This document shows, piece by piece, positions 8,482 through 17,500 of a DNA stretch of 33,295 nt. A model generated the notes under the pieces. That model was not told where the DNA came from, ran no database searches, and worked only from the letters and a program-made list of their open reading frames with translations. Numbering within the stretch: the stretch's first letter is position 1; each line of letters opens with the position of its first letter. Source of the DNA: a virus; IMG/VR virus record IMGVR_UViG_3300044491_002865, positions 1 to 33,295 of that record; one strand, given 5' to 3'. A program made the translations under genes and the position numbers.

Positions 8482-11400
8482 TAATACTAAAATACCTTCA
8501 GTGCAATTAAATGATACTTTTAATACGCACAGAAAACGTTTAAATCAATTAATTGATTCTGTTGGAGATATTACGGCATTGACTACTGATGCAGTCGATG
8601 TCGTACAGTCAATTAATGAATTGGATGCCAAGCTTGATTCAATTGAATCTACCGGGCTCTGGACACCTGGTGCCCATTTTTCAGATAGTAACTTTGTAAG
8701 TCACTTTGATGGCCAACTTGAAGTAGATACACGGATTTGGACCTCAAACCTTGAAGCCGATTCCGCCTATGTAGGAGTACTGGATGCACACTTCCTGCAC
8801 GCGGACAGCGCGTATATCGACGGAGACCTATCAGTAAAGGGCAATCTAGTAGTAGATGGTATTTCTACTCTCAAGGCCGGTAGTAGTTCGAATATTAATC
8901 TTGGTGATGATAATACTGATAATGTAGTATTTAATGCAGATGTTAATTCAAATATTATTCCCAATACAACTAATGCATATGACATAGGTTCAGGCAGTCA
9001 GGAATGGCGGCATGGACATTTTGATGGTACACTAAACACAGATGAATTGGCCGCAGACTCAGCCACAATGGGCACTGCCAAAATTACTGACCTTACGGAA
9101 GATAGGGTCGTAATAGTAGGGGTTGATGGTGAATTAGAGGATCACACTGGATTAACATATGATGGTACGACACTTAATGTAGCGGGTACCCTTGATGTAG
9201 ATGTTGATGCTACTATTGCCTCTGCAAAGATTGAAGACCTTACCGACAATAGAGTTGTTATTGCAGGCAATGGAGGTGAGATTGAGGACGATGCTAATCT
9301 AACTTTTGATGGCGCGACCTTCTCAGTTGGTCTAACCAATATCGTACAGGCAACAGGTAACACCAATGTTGGTGGAGATTTGGATGTATCTGGTAATGTA
9401 CAAATTGATGGTAATCTCACAGTTGATGGTATTGCTACATTAAAGGCTGGTACAAATAATAACATTAATCTTGGTGATGGTGATAATACTACAGATACTG
9501 TTACCTTTAATGCGGAAGTATCTTCTCATATTCTTCCGGATGCAGATAATACGTTTGATCTTGGTGATCCCTCTAAAGAGTGGAGACATGGATATTTTGA
9601 TGGAACTGTAGATGCGGATAATGTAAATGCAGACTCAGCTACATTAGGAACTGCTAAAGTTTCTGATTTAACAGCCAATAGAGTTGTTATTGCTGGAACA
9701 GATGGTGAGATAGAGGATAATGCTAATTTAACCTTTGACGGAACCACTTTTGAAGTAGGTACAAATTTTGATGTTGACGTAGCTACGGGTGGTACGGATA
9801 TCGGAGGAAATTTAGATGTTACCGGAAATGTAACATCAACTGGATGGGCCCTAAAGATTGCGGCAGAAACAGGAACTACAGATGAAGTAAGCCTGGGAAA
9901 TACAATAACCTTTGAAGCGGGCGAAGGCATCAACACAACTGTTTCTAATAATAATATTAAGATTGACGGAGAAGATGCCTCGGATACCAATAAAGGTGTT
10001 GCATCATTTAGTACAGATAACTTCTTAGTCACTAATGGTGCCGTAACAATTAAGGACAACGGAGTTGCTCTTGGAACCGAAACTACTGGTAACTACATGT
10101 CGGGTATATCGGGTACCGCCAGTGAAGTAGAAGTTACTCATACTCCTGGCGAAGGATCTTCTGCTATTATTGGTCTTCCAAATGATGTCACAATTGGAAA
10201 TGATTTAACGGTTGTAAACGACTTTACGGTTGGTGGTGTATTTACCATTGCTGGCGAAACCAGGACCGCAAGTCAATACATTTTCCTTAATGATGGTACA
10301 GTGAGTGCCCCTTCTCTTAATGCTGGCATAACTGTAGATCGTGGTAATGAAGATTCAGCGGTATTACAATGGAATGAGACCAATGACTATTGGGAGGCTG
10401 GTGATAAAAACAGTCTTAATAGGTTGGCTCTGCAAAATGATTCGGCCAACTTTTCAATTCTTACGGTCGATAATAATCTAATAGTAACAGGTAATTTGGA
10501 TGTGCGGGGCACAACCACTACAATTGATACAACCAATCTTACAATTGAAGATAACCTAATTATATTAAACGGTAATCAAACAGGAACTCCTTCAACCTCT
10601 CTTAGATCAGGTATTGAAGTAGAACGTGGTGATGCTACTAACGCTAAATTACAATTTAACGAGAATACAGACGAGTGGGAATTTATAGGCCCTAAAACCG
10701 GTACCTTGGCGGTAACTGGTGATATTGGAAATGCTACTATTACTCTCTCGGCTGGTACAGATTTGTCTACAGGTGGTAGCTTTACTACTAATGCTTCTGG
10801 CAACTCATCAATTACTATTAACCATGCCAATATAACTAGAACCAACAATACATCTAGTGCTAGTCCTGCATTTGGTGGCACGTTCACGGCCATTGACAGT
10901 CTTACTTCAAATGCAAGAGGGCATATTACGGCAGTTAATACAAAAACGGTTACTATTCCAACCCCCACTGCCTACTCATTACCTTTAGCAACTAGTACTG
11001 TTAGAGGCGGTATTGAGTTATTTAATAATACAGATCAATCAGTAGCTGCTAATGCAGTTACAACCACTGCTAATAGAACCTATGGGTTACAGCTTAACTC
11101 AGCAAATCAGGGCGTTATAAACGTACCTTGGACCGATACAGTCTATTCTCACCCAACACATGACGGTGATGATATATCTATTGATACGGGTCCTCTTACA
11201 GGCGCAACAGTTATTTCAGATCTAGACTTTAATGTTACGACTAATGGATTGGGACATGTTACTGACGCAAATGGTACTGTAGCTACTAGAACACTTACAC
11301 TAGCTAATCTAGGATACACTGGCGCTACAGATGCTAACAATTACTCACTACCATTAGCTACTAATACCGTAAGAGGTGGTATAGAGTTATTTAGTAACAC

Positions 11401-13180
11401 TGATCAAGCAGAAGGTGCTCAAACAGTCACAGCAACTGCAGGTAGGACATATGGCATTCAACTTAACTCAGCAAATCAAGCTGTTGTTAACGTTCCTTGG
11501 GTTGATACTAACACCGATACTAATACTACCTACTCTGCAGGTAAGGATTTAGATCTTAATGGAACCACATTTGATATTGAAGCTACTCTTAATCATGTAA
11601 CTGCTATAACTACAGCTAATAATACACCCCTTACCCTAACATCAAGTGGTACAGGTCTTATATTTATGAAAGCTGAAGGTGGCGGTGTAAGTTATTACAA
11701 AGATGACGCCTATGCCGCTGGTAACACGTATATATCGTCATTACTTTTTCAAGCAGGAAATGCTAGTAATGCCCGGTCTACATATGCTGGGATTGAGGGA
11801 TGGCGCTTGTCGTCAACAGCGGGATATCTTCGATTACATAGCACCTATAGCAACATTGATCGGACTGTTTTCGAAAATGACGGTTCAACTGGAAACACTT
11901 CTGTAAAAGCTATTGGCGATATTTACCTTGAACCTACTGGTGATAATGTCTACATGAGAGGCAGTGGGCTGGCGGCGCAACAACTTTTGTTCCAATTAGA
12001 TGCTGGAGAGCAGACGATAACATCTTCGGCCAACAGCGATTTAAAATTAAGTACTAGTGGGAACGGGGGCGTAGAAGTAAATGTTAACTCGACTATAACA
12101 TTCAATGACCGTACCTACGGAGACAGTGAAAATATTACGTTTCTAATGAAAGACAATGTCAATGGTGGGTCGGTTATCAAGAGTGGGAATCTTCATTTAT
12201 CATCCACTAATTCAACCCAATATTATCGAGCATCTTCTGAAGGCGGCTGCAGCCTTTCTGGCGCTCATAAGTTTCAAACTGGAAATTGTTTGAACGCTGG
12301 GCTTACTATAATCTGTGATGCACCGAATAGTCTTACAACCCTCAGTGCAAATGATGGGCTGAAAATCACATCTTCTTCAGCTGATGCGATTGAAATAGCC
12401 TCTGCATCAAATCTGGACCTGATTGCAACAACAGATATCTATCTTAAACCAACTGGTGATAATGTCTTTATGCAAGGCAATACATCAGGCGAACAGCTTA
12501 ACTTTACACTATCCTCAAGTCAACAATCTATAACTGCTTCCGACATTTTGGTTTTAGAAGCCGCAGGTGATATTTTCCTTAAACCAACAGGCGATGATAT
12601 CTTGATGCAAGGTACATCATCAGGAGAGCAGATCAAGTTTACGCTAGGCACAGGGTCTCAGCAAATCGTTTCTTCAGATGATTTAATCCTTGGTGGCGGC
12701 GGGGAAATGACCCTTTATACAACTGGTTCAGGTGATATCGATCTTAATCCATTTACAGGTAAAATTGGTTTGTTTGAGAATGGATATGAACATGCGGGAT
12801 TTGATGTAAGTACAATCAACACTCTTAAAATCTATACTGGAGCCAACTTCGGGACTCTAAACTCTACGTTTGCAGGGGATGATCTAACCGTACAAGGAGA
12901 TATTAACTCTGTATCTGATGTTCGCACAAAAGAAAACATTGAAACTGTTGAGAATGGCTTAGATCTAGTATCACAACTACGTGGTGTGTGGTATAACAAG
13001 ATTGGTGAAGAAGATCGTAAAGTTGGTGTGATTGCACAAGAAGTTGAAGAGGTTCTACCTGAGGTAGTTCATACTGATACTGAAGGGATGAAATCTGTTG
13101 ACTACGGTAAAATGGTCGGTGTGCTAATTGAAGCGATCAAAGAATTGAAACAAGAAATAGATGAATTAAAAGGTAAATAA
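8474..13180 (+). CDS. long tail fibre with C-terminal S74 intramolecular chaperone
   Basis: 1568 aa. The N terminus (LNDTFNTHRKRLNQLIDSVG, about 12-31) resembles the attachment region of marine phage tail fibres. The shaft holds two long repeats (about 133-260 and 315-440; NINLGD, EWRHGxFDGT, NRVVIAG, LTFDGTTF). Two copies of YSLPLATxTVRGGIELFxNT start near 833 and 956, and three copies of DIYLxPTGDNVxMxG lie between about 1147 and 1380. The end is a peptidase S74 chaperone: SDVRTKENIE from Ser1481, then GVIAQEVEEVLPEVV. In this family the chaperone trimerises the fibre and cuts itself off before the Ser, here releasing about 88 residues. The gene starts inside the previous one and is followed two bases later by an assembly chaperone. 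Confidence 0.88.
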   Translation: MANNTKIPSVQLNDTFNTHRKRLNQLIDSVGDITALTTDAVDVVQSINELDAKLDSIESTGLWTPGAHFSDSNFVSHFDGQLEVDTRIWTSNLEADSAYVGVLDAHFLHADSAYIDGDLSVKGNLVVDGISTLKAGSSSNINLGDDNTDNVVFNADVNSNIIPNTTNAYDIGSGSQEWRHGHFDGTLNTDELAADSATMGTAKITDLTEDRVVIVGVDGELEDHTGLTYDGTTLNVAGTLDVDVDATIASAKIEDLTDNRVVIAGNGGEIEDDANLTFDGATFSVGLTNIVQATGNTNVGGDLDVSGNVQIDGNLTVDGIATLKAGTNNNINLGDGDNTTDTVTFNAEVSSHILPDADNTFDLGDPSKEWRHGYFDGTVDADNVNADSATLGTAKVSDLTANRVVIAGTDGEIEDNANLTFDGTTFEVGTNFDVDVATGGTDIGGNLDVTGNVTSTGWALKIAAETGTTDEVSLGNTITFEAGEGINTTVSNNNIKIDGEDASDTNKGVASFSTDNFLVTNGAVTIKDNGVALGTETTGNYMSGISGTASEVEVTHTPGEGSSAIIGLPNDVTIGNDLTVVNDFTVGGVFTIAGETRTASQYIFLNDGTVSAPSLNAGITVDRGNEDSAVLQWNETNDYWEAGDKNSLNRLALQNDSANFSILTVDNNLIVTGNLDVRGTTTTIDTTNLTIEDNLIILNGNQTGTPSTSLRSGIEVERGDATNAKLQFNENTDEWEFIGPKTGTLAVTGDIGNATITLSAGTDLSTGGSFTTNASGNSSITINHANITRTNNTSSASPAFGGTFTAIDSLTSNARGHITAVNTKTVTIPTPTAYSLPLATSTVRGGIELFNNTDQSVAANAVTTTANRTYGLQLNSANQGVINVPWTDTVYSHPTHDGDDISIDTGPLTGATVISDLDFNVTTNGLGHVTDANGTVATRTLTLANLGYTGATDANNYSLPLATNTVRGGIELFSNTDQAEGAQTVTATAGRTYGIQLNSANQAVVNVPWVDTNTDTNTTYSAGKDLDLNGTTFDIEATLNHVTAITTANNTPLTLTSSGTGLIFMKAEGGGVSYYKDDAYAAGNTYISSLLFQAGNASNARSTYAGIEGWRLSSTAGYLRLHSTYSNIDRTVFENDGSTGNTSVKAIGDIYLEPTGDNVYMRGSGLAAQQLLFQLDAGEQTITSSANSDLKLSTSGNGGVEVNVNSTITFNDRTYGDSENITFLMKDNVNGGSVIKSGNLHLSSTNSTQYYRASSEGGCSLSGAHKFQTGNCLNAGLTIICDAPNSLTTLSANDGLKITSSSADAIEIASASNLDLIATTDIYLKPTGDNVFMQGNTSGEQLNFTLSSSQQSITASDILVLEAAGDIFLKPTGDDILMQGTSSGEQIKFTLGTGSQQIVSSDDLILGGGGEMTLYTTGSGDIDLNPFTGKIGLFENGYEHAGFDVSTINTLKIYTGANFGTLNSTFAGDDLTVQGDINSVSDVRTKENIETVENGLDLVSQLRGVWYNKIGEEDRKVGVIAQEVEEVLPEVVHTDTEGMKSVDYGKMVGVLIEAIKELKQEIDELKGK

Positions 13181-13181
13181 C

Positions 13182-13496
13182 ATGGCGTATCATTCGACGA
13201 CTTATCAATATATCGATAGTGACGGAGCTGTAATCACAGCAGATAAAACTTCAGAGATGTTATCTGCTGATTCTGATCATGCAGTAATGTTGAAAACTGA
13301 TGCTGGTTGGATGGCAGCTAAAAGAGCTCAACGAAATGTTCTCTTAAATGAATGCGACTGGACACAAGGTGAAGATGTTCCTGATTCTATCAAACTTCCG
13401 TATAGAACATATAGAGCTTCTTTAAGAGATTTACCTAACCATGAAAATTGGCCGCTTCTCATAGCAAGCGATTGGCCAACTAAACCAGAGGTGTAA
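13182..13496 (+). CDS. APC-type phage tail/fibre assembly chaperone
   Basis: 104 aa. The C-terminal half carries the Phage_tail_APC pattern: KRAQRNVLLNECDWTQGEDV (about 47-66), YRTYRASLRDLPNHENWP (about 74-91), and a Pro-rich end SDWPTKPEV. Proteins with this domain typically follow fibre genes and are thought to help fibres assemble, sometimes at the fibre tip. The first 45 residues (YQYIDSDGAVI...) are a short beta region. It begins one base after the stop of the S74 fibre and is followed three bases later by the next gene, which has a strong GAGGTG ribosome site. This pairing supports a role in maturing the 1568-aa fibre. Confidence 0.75.
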   Translation: MAYHSTTYQYIDSDGAVITADKTSEMLSADSDHAVMLKTDAGWMAAKRAQRNVLLNECDWTQGEDVPDSIKLPYRTYRASLRDLPNHENWPLLIASDWPTKPEV

Positions 13497-13498
13497 CA

Positions 13499-14080
13499 AT
13501 GGCTTTTCAAATAAATGGTCAAACAGTAATAAACAATTCTCGTGTTGCATCTTCTATGACAGGAATACCTAGTTTAGCCCACGCTGAGACCACATGGAAT
13601 GGGTCATATATCAATTTTGGTGGGTTTGGAAGTTATGCTGCAGGTGAAGTAAACTTTGTTACAGAAAGTATACAACCATATGGCTTTACTGATTTTAATA
13701 ATTTGTATATTTCTATTACGCCCAACCTCATAAGCAACGCTGGAAGTACGTTTGGTGGTAATGTTACATTAGACCTTAAAGGTAATGTTGGTGGTGATGC
13801 ATGGACAATAATTCCATCATCCCATGCAGTGACCATATATACCAGAGTTATAATAGCAATGCGAAAAGCTAATGACGGGCTTCACATAGAAACTTGGTTA
13901 ACACCATCCAACTTTAGCTCTAGTTACAGCGCCGAATTAAATCTACAAGACGCTAGATGGTTAACCCCTGATAACGTTTTTGATGGTCCGTCTGAAAGTT
14001 TTAATTCAATTGTAATTGATTGGCCTTCTTGGGGAGGGGGTACTAATATGAACTTAGTTCATGATGTTCGATGGAGATAA
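13499..14080 (+). CDS. small beta-rich virion protein, possible fibre tip or adhesin
   Basis: 193 aa, not recognised beyond the N terminus. MAFQINGQTVINNSRV is a short beta leader seen in many small marine phage structural proteins. The rest is hydrophilic and beta-rich with many Asn, Ser, Gly and Trp (WLTPSNF, IDWPSWGGG), without signal peptide or membrane segment. It sits last in the fibre block: S74 fibre, APC chaperone, this gene, then a promoter-bearing gap. Receptor contact or fibre decoration is a guess from position and composition. GAGGTG lies before the ATG at 13499. Confidence 0.6.
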   Translation: MAFQINGQTVINNSRVASSMTGIPSLAHAETTWNGSYINFGGFGSYAAGEVNFVTESIQPYGFTDFNNLYISITPNLISNAGSTFGGNVTLDLKGNVGGDAWTIIPSSHAVTIYTRVIIAMRKANDGLHIETWLTPSNFSSSYSAELNLQDARWLTPDNVFDGPSESFNSIVIDWPSWGGGTNMNLVHDVRWR

Positions 14081-14087
14081 TTTAGGT

Positions 14088-14095
14088 TATAAATA
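14088..14095 (+). promoter_or_regulatory. T4-type late promoter box TATAAATA
   Basis: Exact box in the 121-base gap before the 118-aa gene. The downstream bases ATGACA are identical to those after the box at 21035, giving a shared TATAAATAATGACA. Confidence 0.65.
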
Positions 14096-14140
14096 ATGAC
14101 ACGATTTATGGTGGTACATAAAGCTCTAGTTCCTAACTCT

Positions 14141-14148
14141 TATAAATA
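14141..14148 (+). promoter_or_regulatory. T4-type late promoter box TATAAATA
   Basis: Second exact box in the same gap, 53 bases after the first and 53 bases before the ATG at 14202. It is preceded by AACTCT, as is the box at 21035 (AACTCTTATAAATA in both), which points to a conserved late promoter context. Confidence 0.7.
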
Positions 14149-14163
14149 AGATCAATGGAGCAG

Positions 14164-14179
14164 GGGCGTATTAACGTCC
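14164..14179 (+). other. short hairpin in the leader of the 118-aa gene
   Basis: GGGCG (14164-14168) can pair with CGTCC (14175-14179), with one G-U pair and the loop TATTAA. It falls between the second late promoter and the strong GGAGAG ribosome site (14192-14197). It could stabilise the mRNA 5' end; too short to call a terminator. Confidence 0.25.
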
Positions 14180-14201
14180 GACAAAGAGACCGGAGAGTTT
14201 T

Positions 14202-14558
14202 ATGGCCCAATATGAAGAGTTTACTATTGATAAAGGCAGTGATGTCGCTATAGAATTGCATCTTGAAGATGCTAATGGAAATACAAAAAATTTATTAAAT
14301 CACAGCGTAGAGGCTACCCTAAAAAAGTCCTATGCCGCAGATACATCTGTAAGTTTTACTTCCTTAATTGCTAATCCTCCCACTGATGGAGTAGCCACTC
14401 TCTCCCTAACAAATGTTCAAACTGCAGCCCTTGACACCGGCCGGTATGTTTACGATGTAAACATATCTTTTGCTGATAGTGATGGTAACGATATTATTGA
14501 ACGTATTATAGAGGGAAGAATACAGGTTACACCAAACGTAGTGGACCCTAGGTCTTAG
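14202..14558 (+). CDS. small BppU/Ig-like beta structural protein
   Basis: 118 aa. The layout matches a common phage beta-sandwich module: FTIDKGSDVAIELHLEDANG (about 7-26), then VEATLKKSYAADTSVSF (about 36-52), GVATLSLTNVQTAALDTGRY (about 63-82), and IIEGRIQVTPNV near the end. Related N-terminal domains occur in receptor-binding and baseplate upper proteins, and stand-alone forms are frequent beside cyanophage fibre genes. It starts the transcription unit behind two late promoters with a strong GGAGAG site, and precedes the 2150-aa fibre by 17 bases. It may cap or anchor that fibre; this is inference. Confidence 0.65.
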   Translation: MAQYEEFTIDKGSDVAIELHLEDANGNTKNLLNHSVEATLKKSYAADTSVSFTSLIANPPTDGVATLSLTNVQTAALDTGRYVYDVNISFADSDGNDIIERIIEGRIQVTPNVVDPRS

Positions 14559-14575
14559 TAATTTCGGAGAATTAA

Positions 14576-17500
14576 ATGCCAATTCAAACTACCCAGCCTA
14601 AGAACACCTACGTAAGAAAGGTAATAGTTGGTACACCCATAAGAAAAGTTACTTCGGGTTCACTATCAATTAATAATCTTGCTGGGGTCACTATTAACAA
14701 TGCGGTTGAAAATGATCTTCTTCAGTATGACTCGGCATCAGCTAGTTTTGTTAATAGGCAGGAGCTCCAACGTCTTCAGATTGATCAGATCACTCTTGAC
14801 AGTGATACTATATCCCTTACAAATAATCAACTTAATATTAGCGGTAGTGTTGATGTAACAGGCAATCTTGGTCTATCGGGTATTGGATCGGCAAATGTCT
14901 TTAGGCAGTCTAATCTTGGAGCCTTTAATGATTCTGACCTAACCACAAAACTATATGTGGATAATGAGGTTGATAAAGTAAAGCATGTCATCTTTAAGAC
15001 TGATGATAACTTTACAGATTCTATTAATATCTATGACGCCGAAACATTGAGAATTATTGGTGGCAATTCTATTAGTACTTCGGCCACTAAAATTGGATCA
15101 GAATATAGACTTGTACTTGATGTTGATTCAACAGGAGTTACGCCAGGTCAATATGGTTCAGGAGCTCAGGTACCAGTCTTAACCATAAATGATCAGGGCC
15201 AAGTTACGGCCATCAATACGGTTGCAGTTGCTGGTGTTACGAATCTGGAATATGATTCATCTGATAATAGTGGTGTTATCACCATATCCACTGCTGATGG
15301 CCAAACCTTTTCTTCGTCAGTTACTCTAAATCCTTTTTCCACAAATGATCTAAAGGAAAGTGATAACCTTTACTATACAAGGACCAGATTTGATTCTGCC
15401 CTAGGAGATGCTACTTCTATATCTACCATTAGAGGTATGATTAGTACTTCGGGTGACCTACAGTATAATGCTAATACTGGTGTAATTTCAGTAGACATTC
15501 AACAGGTCTATACTTCAGATGACTTTGACTCCGATCTGGATGATGCGATCGCCAATAGCGTTAACATTCATTGGTATCCCGATTCTAATTACTTCGATCT
15601 TAATGTAACTGGTGTAGATTCGGGAACATATGGTTCTACTACACAGATTCCAACATTTACAGTTGACAAGTATGGACGTTTGTATGACATTGATACGGTT
15701 GCTGTAGCTGGTGTAGATTCTACCAGCTGGCTATCGGGTACAAATACCTTTAGAATTAATACTGCTGACGGTCAGTTCTATGATACAGTATTCGATTCTT
15801 TTGGCACCGACATAAGATTAAAAGACAATGTTAACCTAACCCTAGGAAACGTTGATGGATTTGATGTAGATCTTTACCATGACGGTACAAATTTTATTGC
15901 AAAAAATAATGCCTCGGGTAACATAGAAGTATTATCTGATACCCAAAGATTTTTAACTCGGTCGGGTAATACGTTATTTGACGCAGCCGAAATCGGTAAT
16001 GGTGTAAGATTATTTTATAATTCAATAGAGCGACTTCAGACTACCGATAGTGGCCTTAATGTAACGGGTAATATATTACCTGATGTTGATTCTTCTTACG
16101 ATCTAGGCTCATCAAATCGTAAATGGAAAGATCTATATCTTTCTGGGCAATCAATATACCTTGGCAATTTAATATTAAAAGATTCCGCTGGTGGACTTGC
16201 CATCAAAAATTCAAACGGTGATGCGGTTGATCTGGTTGCCAAGCATGCTAGATTTGATTCTGCATTTATTTCCCAACTATCGGTAGATAGTCTTAATGTA
16301 TCTCAGCTGCACATTGATTCGTCTTTTGTAAATAACTTTAATATAGTTTATATGGAAGCTAATACTGCAGAGATACAACAATTAGCCGTTGATTCTATTT
16401 CTGCTCAAACACTAAATGTTATAACAGGTGATATTGATCAATTCACTAGCGACTCATCATTTATCCAACAACTAAATGTTGTTTCTGGAGATATCGATAC
16501 CCTTACATCTACTAATGCCATAATTGATTCTATATACGCAGGTCAGTTAAATGTTGCTATTGGTGATATCGATACGTTTACTTCATCCAACGCCATAATT
16601 GATTCTGCTCTTATATCAAATCTTAATGTTTTAGTAAGCGATATAGACACTGCAATACTGGGGCAGGTTACTATTGATTCTGCCGCAATTACTAACTTGT
16701 CGGCCGATACATTAGATATTACAACGGTTCTTATTGATTCAGCCACAATAACTAATATAGCCGCCACAACCGTAAATATTGATTCCGCAACAGTTAATGC
16801 AATAGCAATAGGCAATGCTAATGTAAATAATGCAGAAATTGATTCTGCCTTCATATCAACCATCAGTAGTGTTTCGGGTGATATTGATTCGGCATCTATC
16901 ACTAATTTAGCGGTAGTTACAGCCAACATTAATACGGCCGGCATTAATGCGGTTGATATTACTACGGCCTCTATTGATTCGGCCACAATAACTAATCTCG
17001 CAGCAACAACTGCAACCATAGATTCGGCTACTGTAGATACTTTGGCGTCTAGTGCCATCAATGCAGCCAATGCAGATATTGATTCGGCCTTCATATCAAA
17101 CCTCAATGTTATAACAGGTGATATAGACACCGCAACACTTGGTCTCGTAACTGCTGATTCTGCGACAATAACCAATCTTGCGGCTTCGGCCTCTATAACT
17201 AATACTCTTACGTCTGACTCTGCATCCATAACAAATCTTGCTACTTCAACTGGTATTGTAGGACAGTTAACATCAGACTCTGCCTTTGTTACCCAATTAA
17301 ATGCTAATAATAGTCACATAGATGATCTAAGCGCAGATAGTATACATACAACCCAATTGAATGCGTCTATGGCGCATATAGACGCTCTAACAGCCGATTC
17401 AAGTAGCATTACTACCTTAGCAACGACTACTGGTATAGTCAATCAACTTACATCTGTATCGGCATCGATCAATCAAATTGCATCAGACTCGGCAGCAATT

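Noticed and set aside
9526-10059. 177-aa minus-strand frame inside the S74 fibre
   Set aside because: It is antisense to a clear fibre repeat, and no ribosome site or family resemblance is seen.
16543-17229. 228-aa open frame on the minus strand
   Set aside because: It lies opposite the IDSATITNLAA repeat and is a by-product of its composition; the product is a monotonous Val/Ala/Glu/Ser repeat with no start context.
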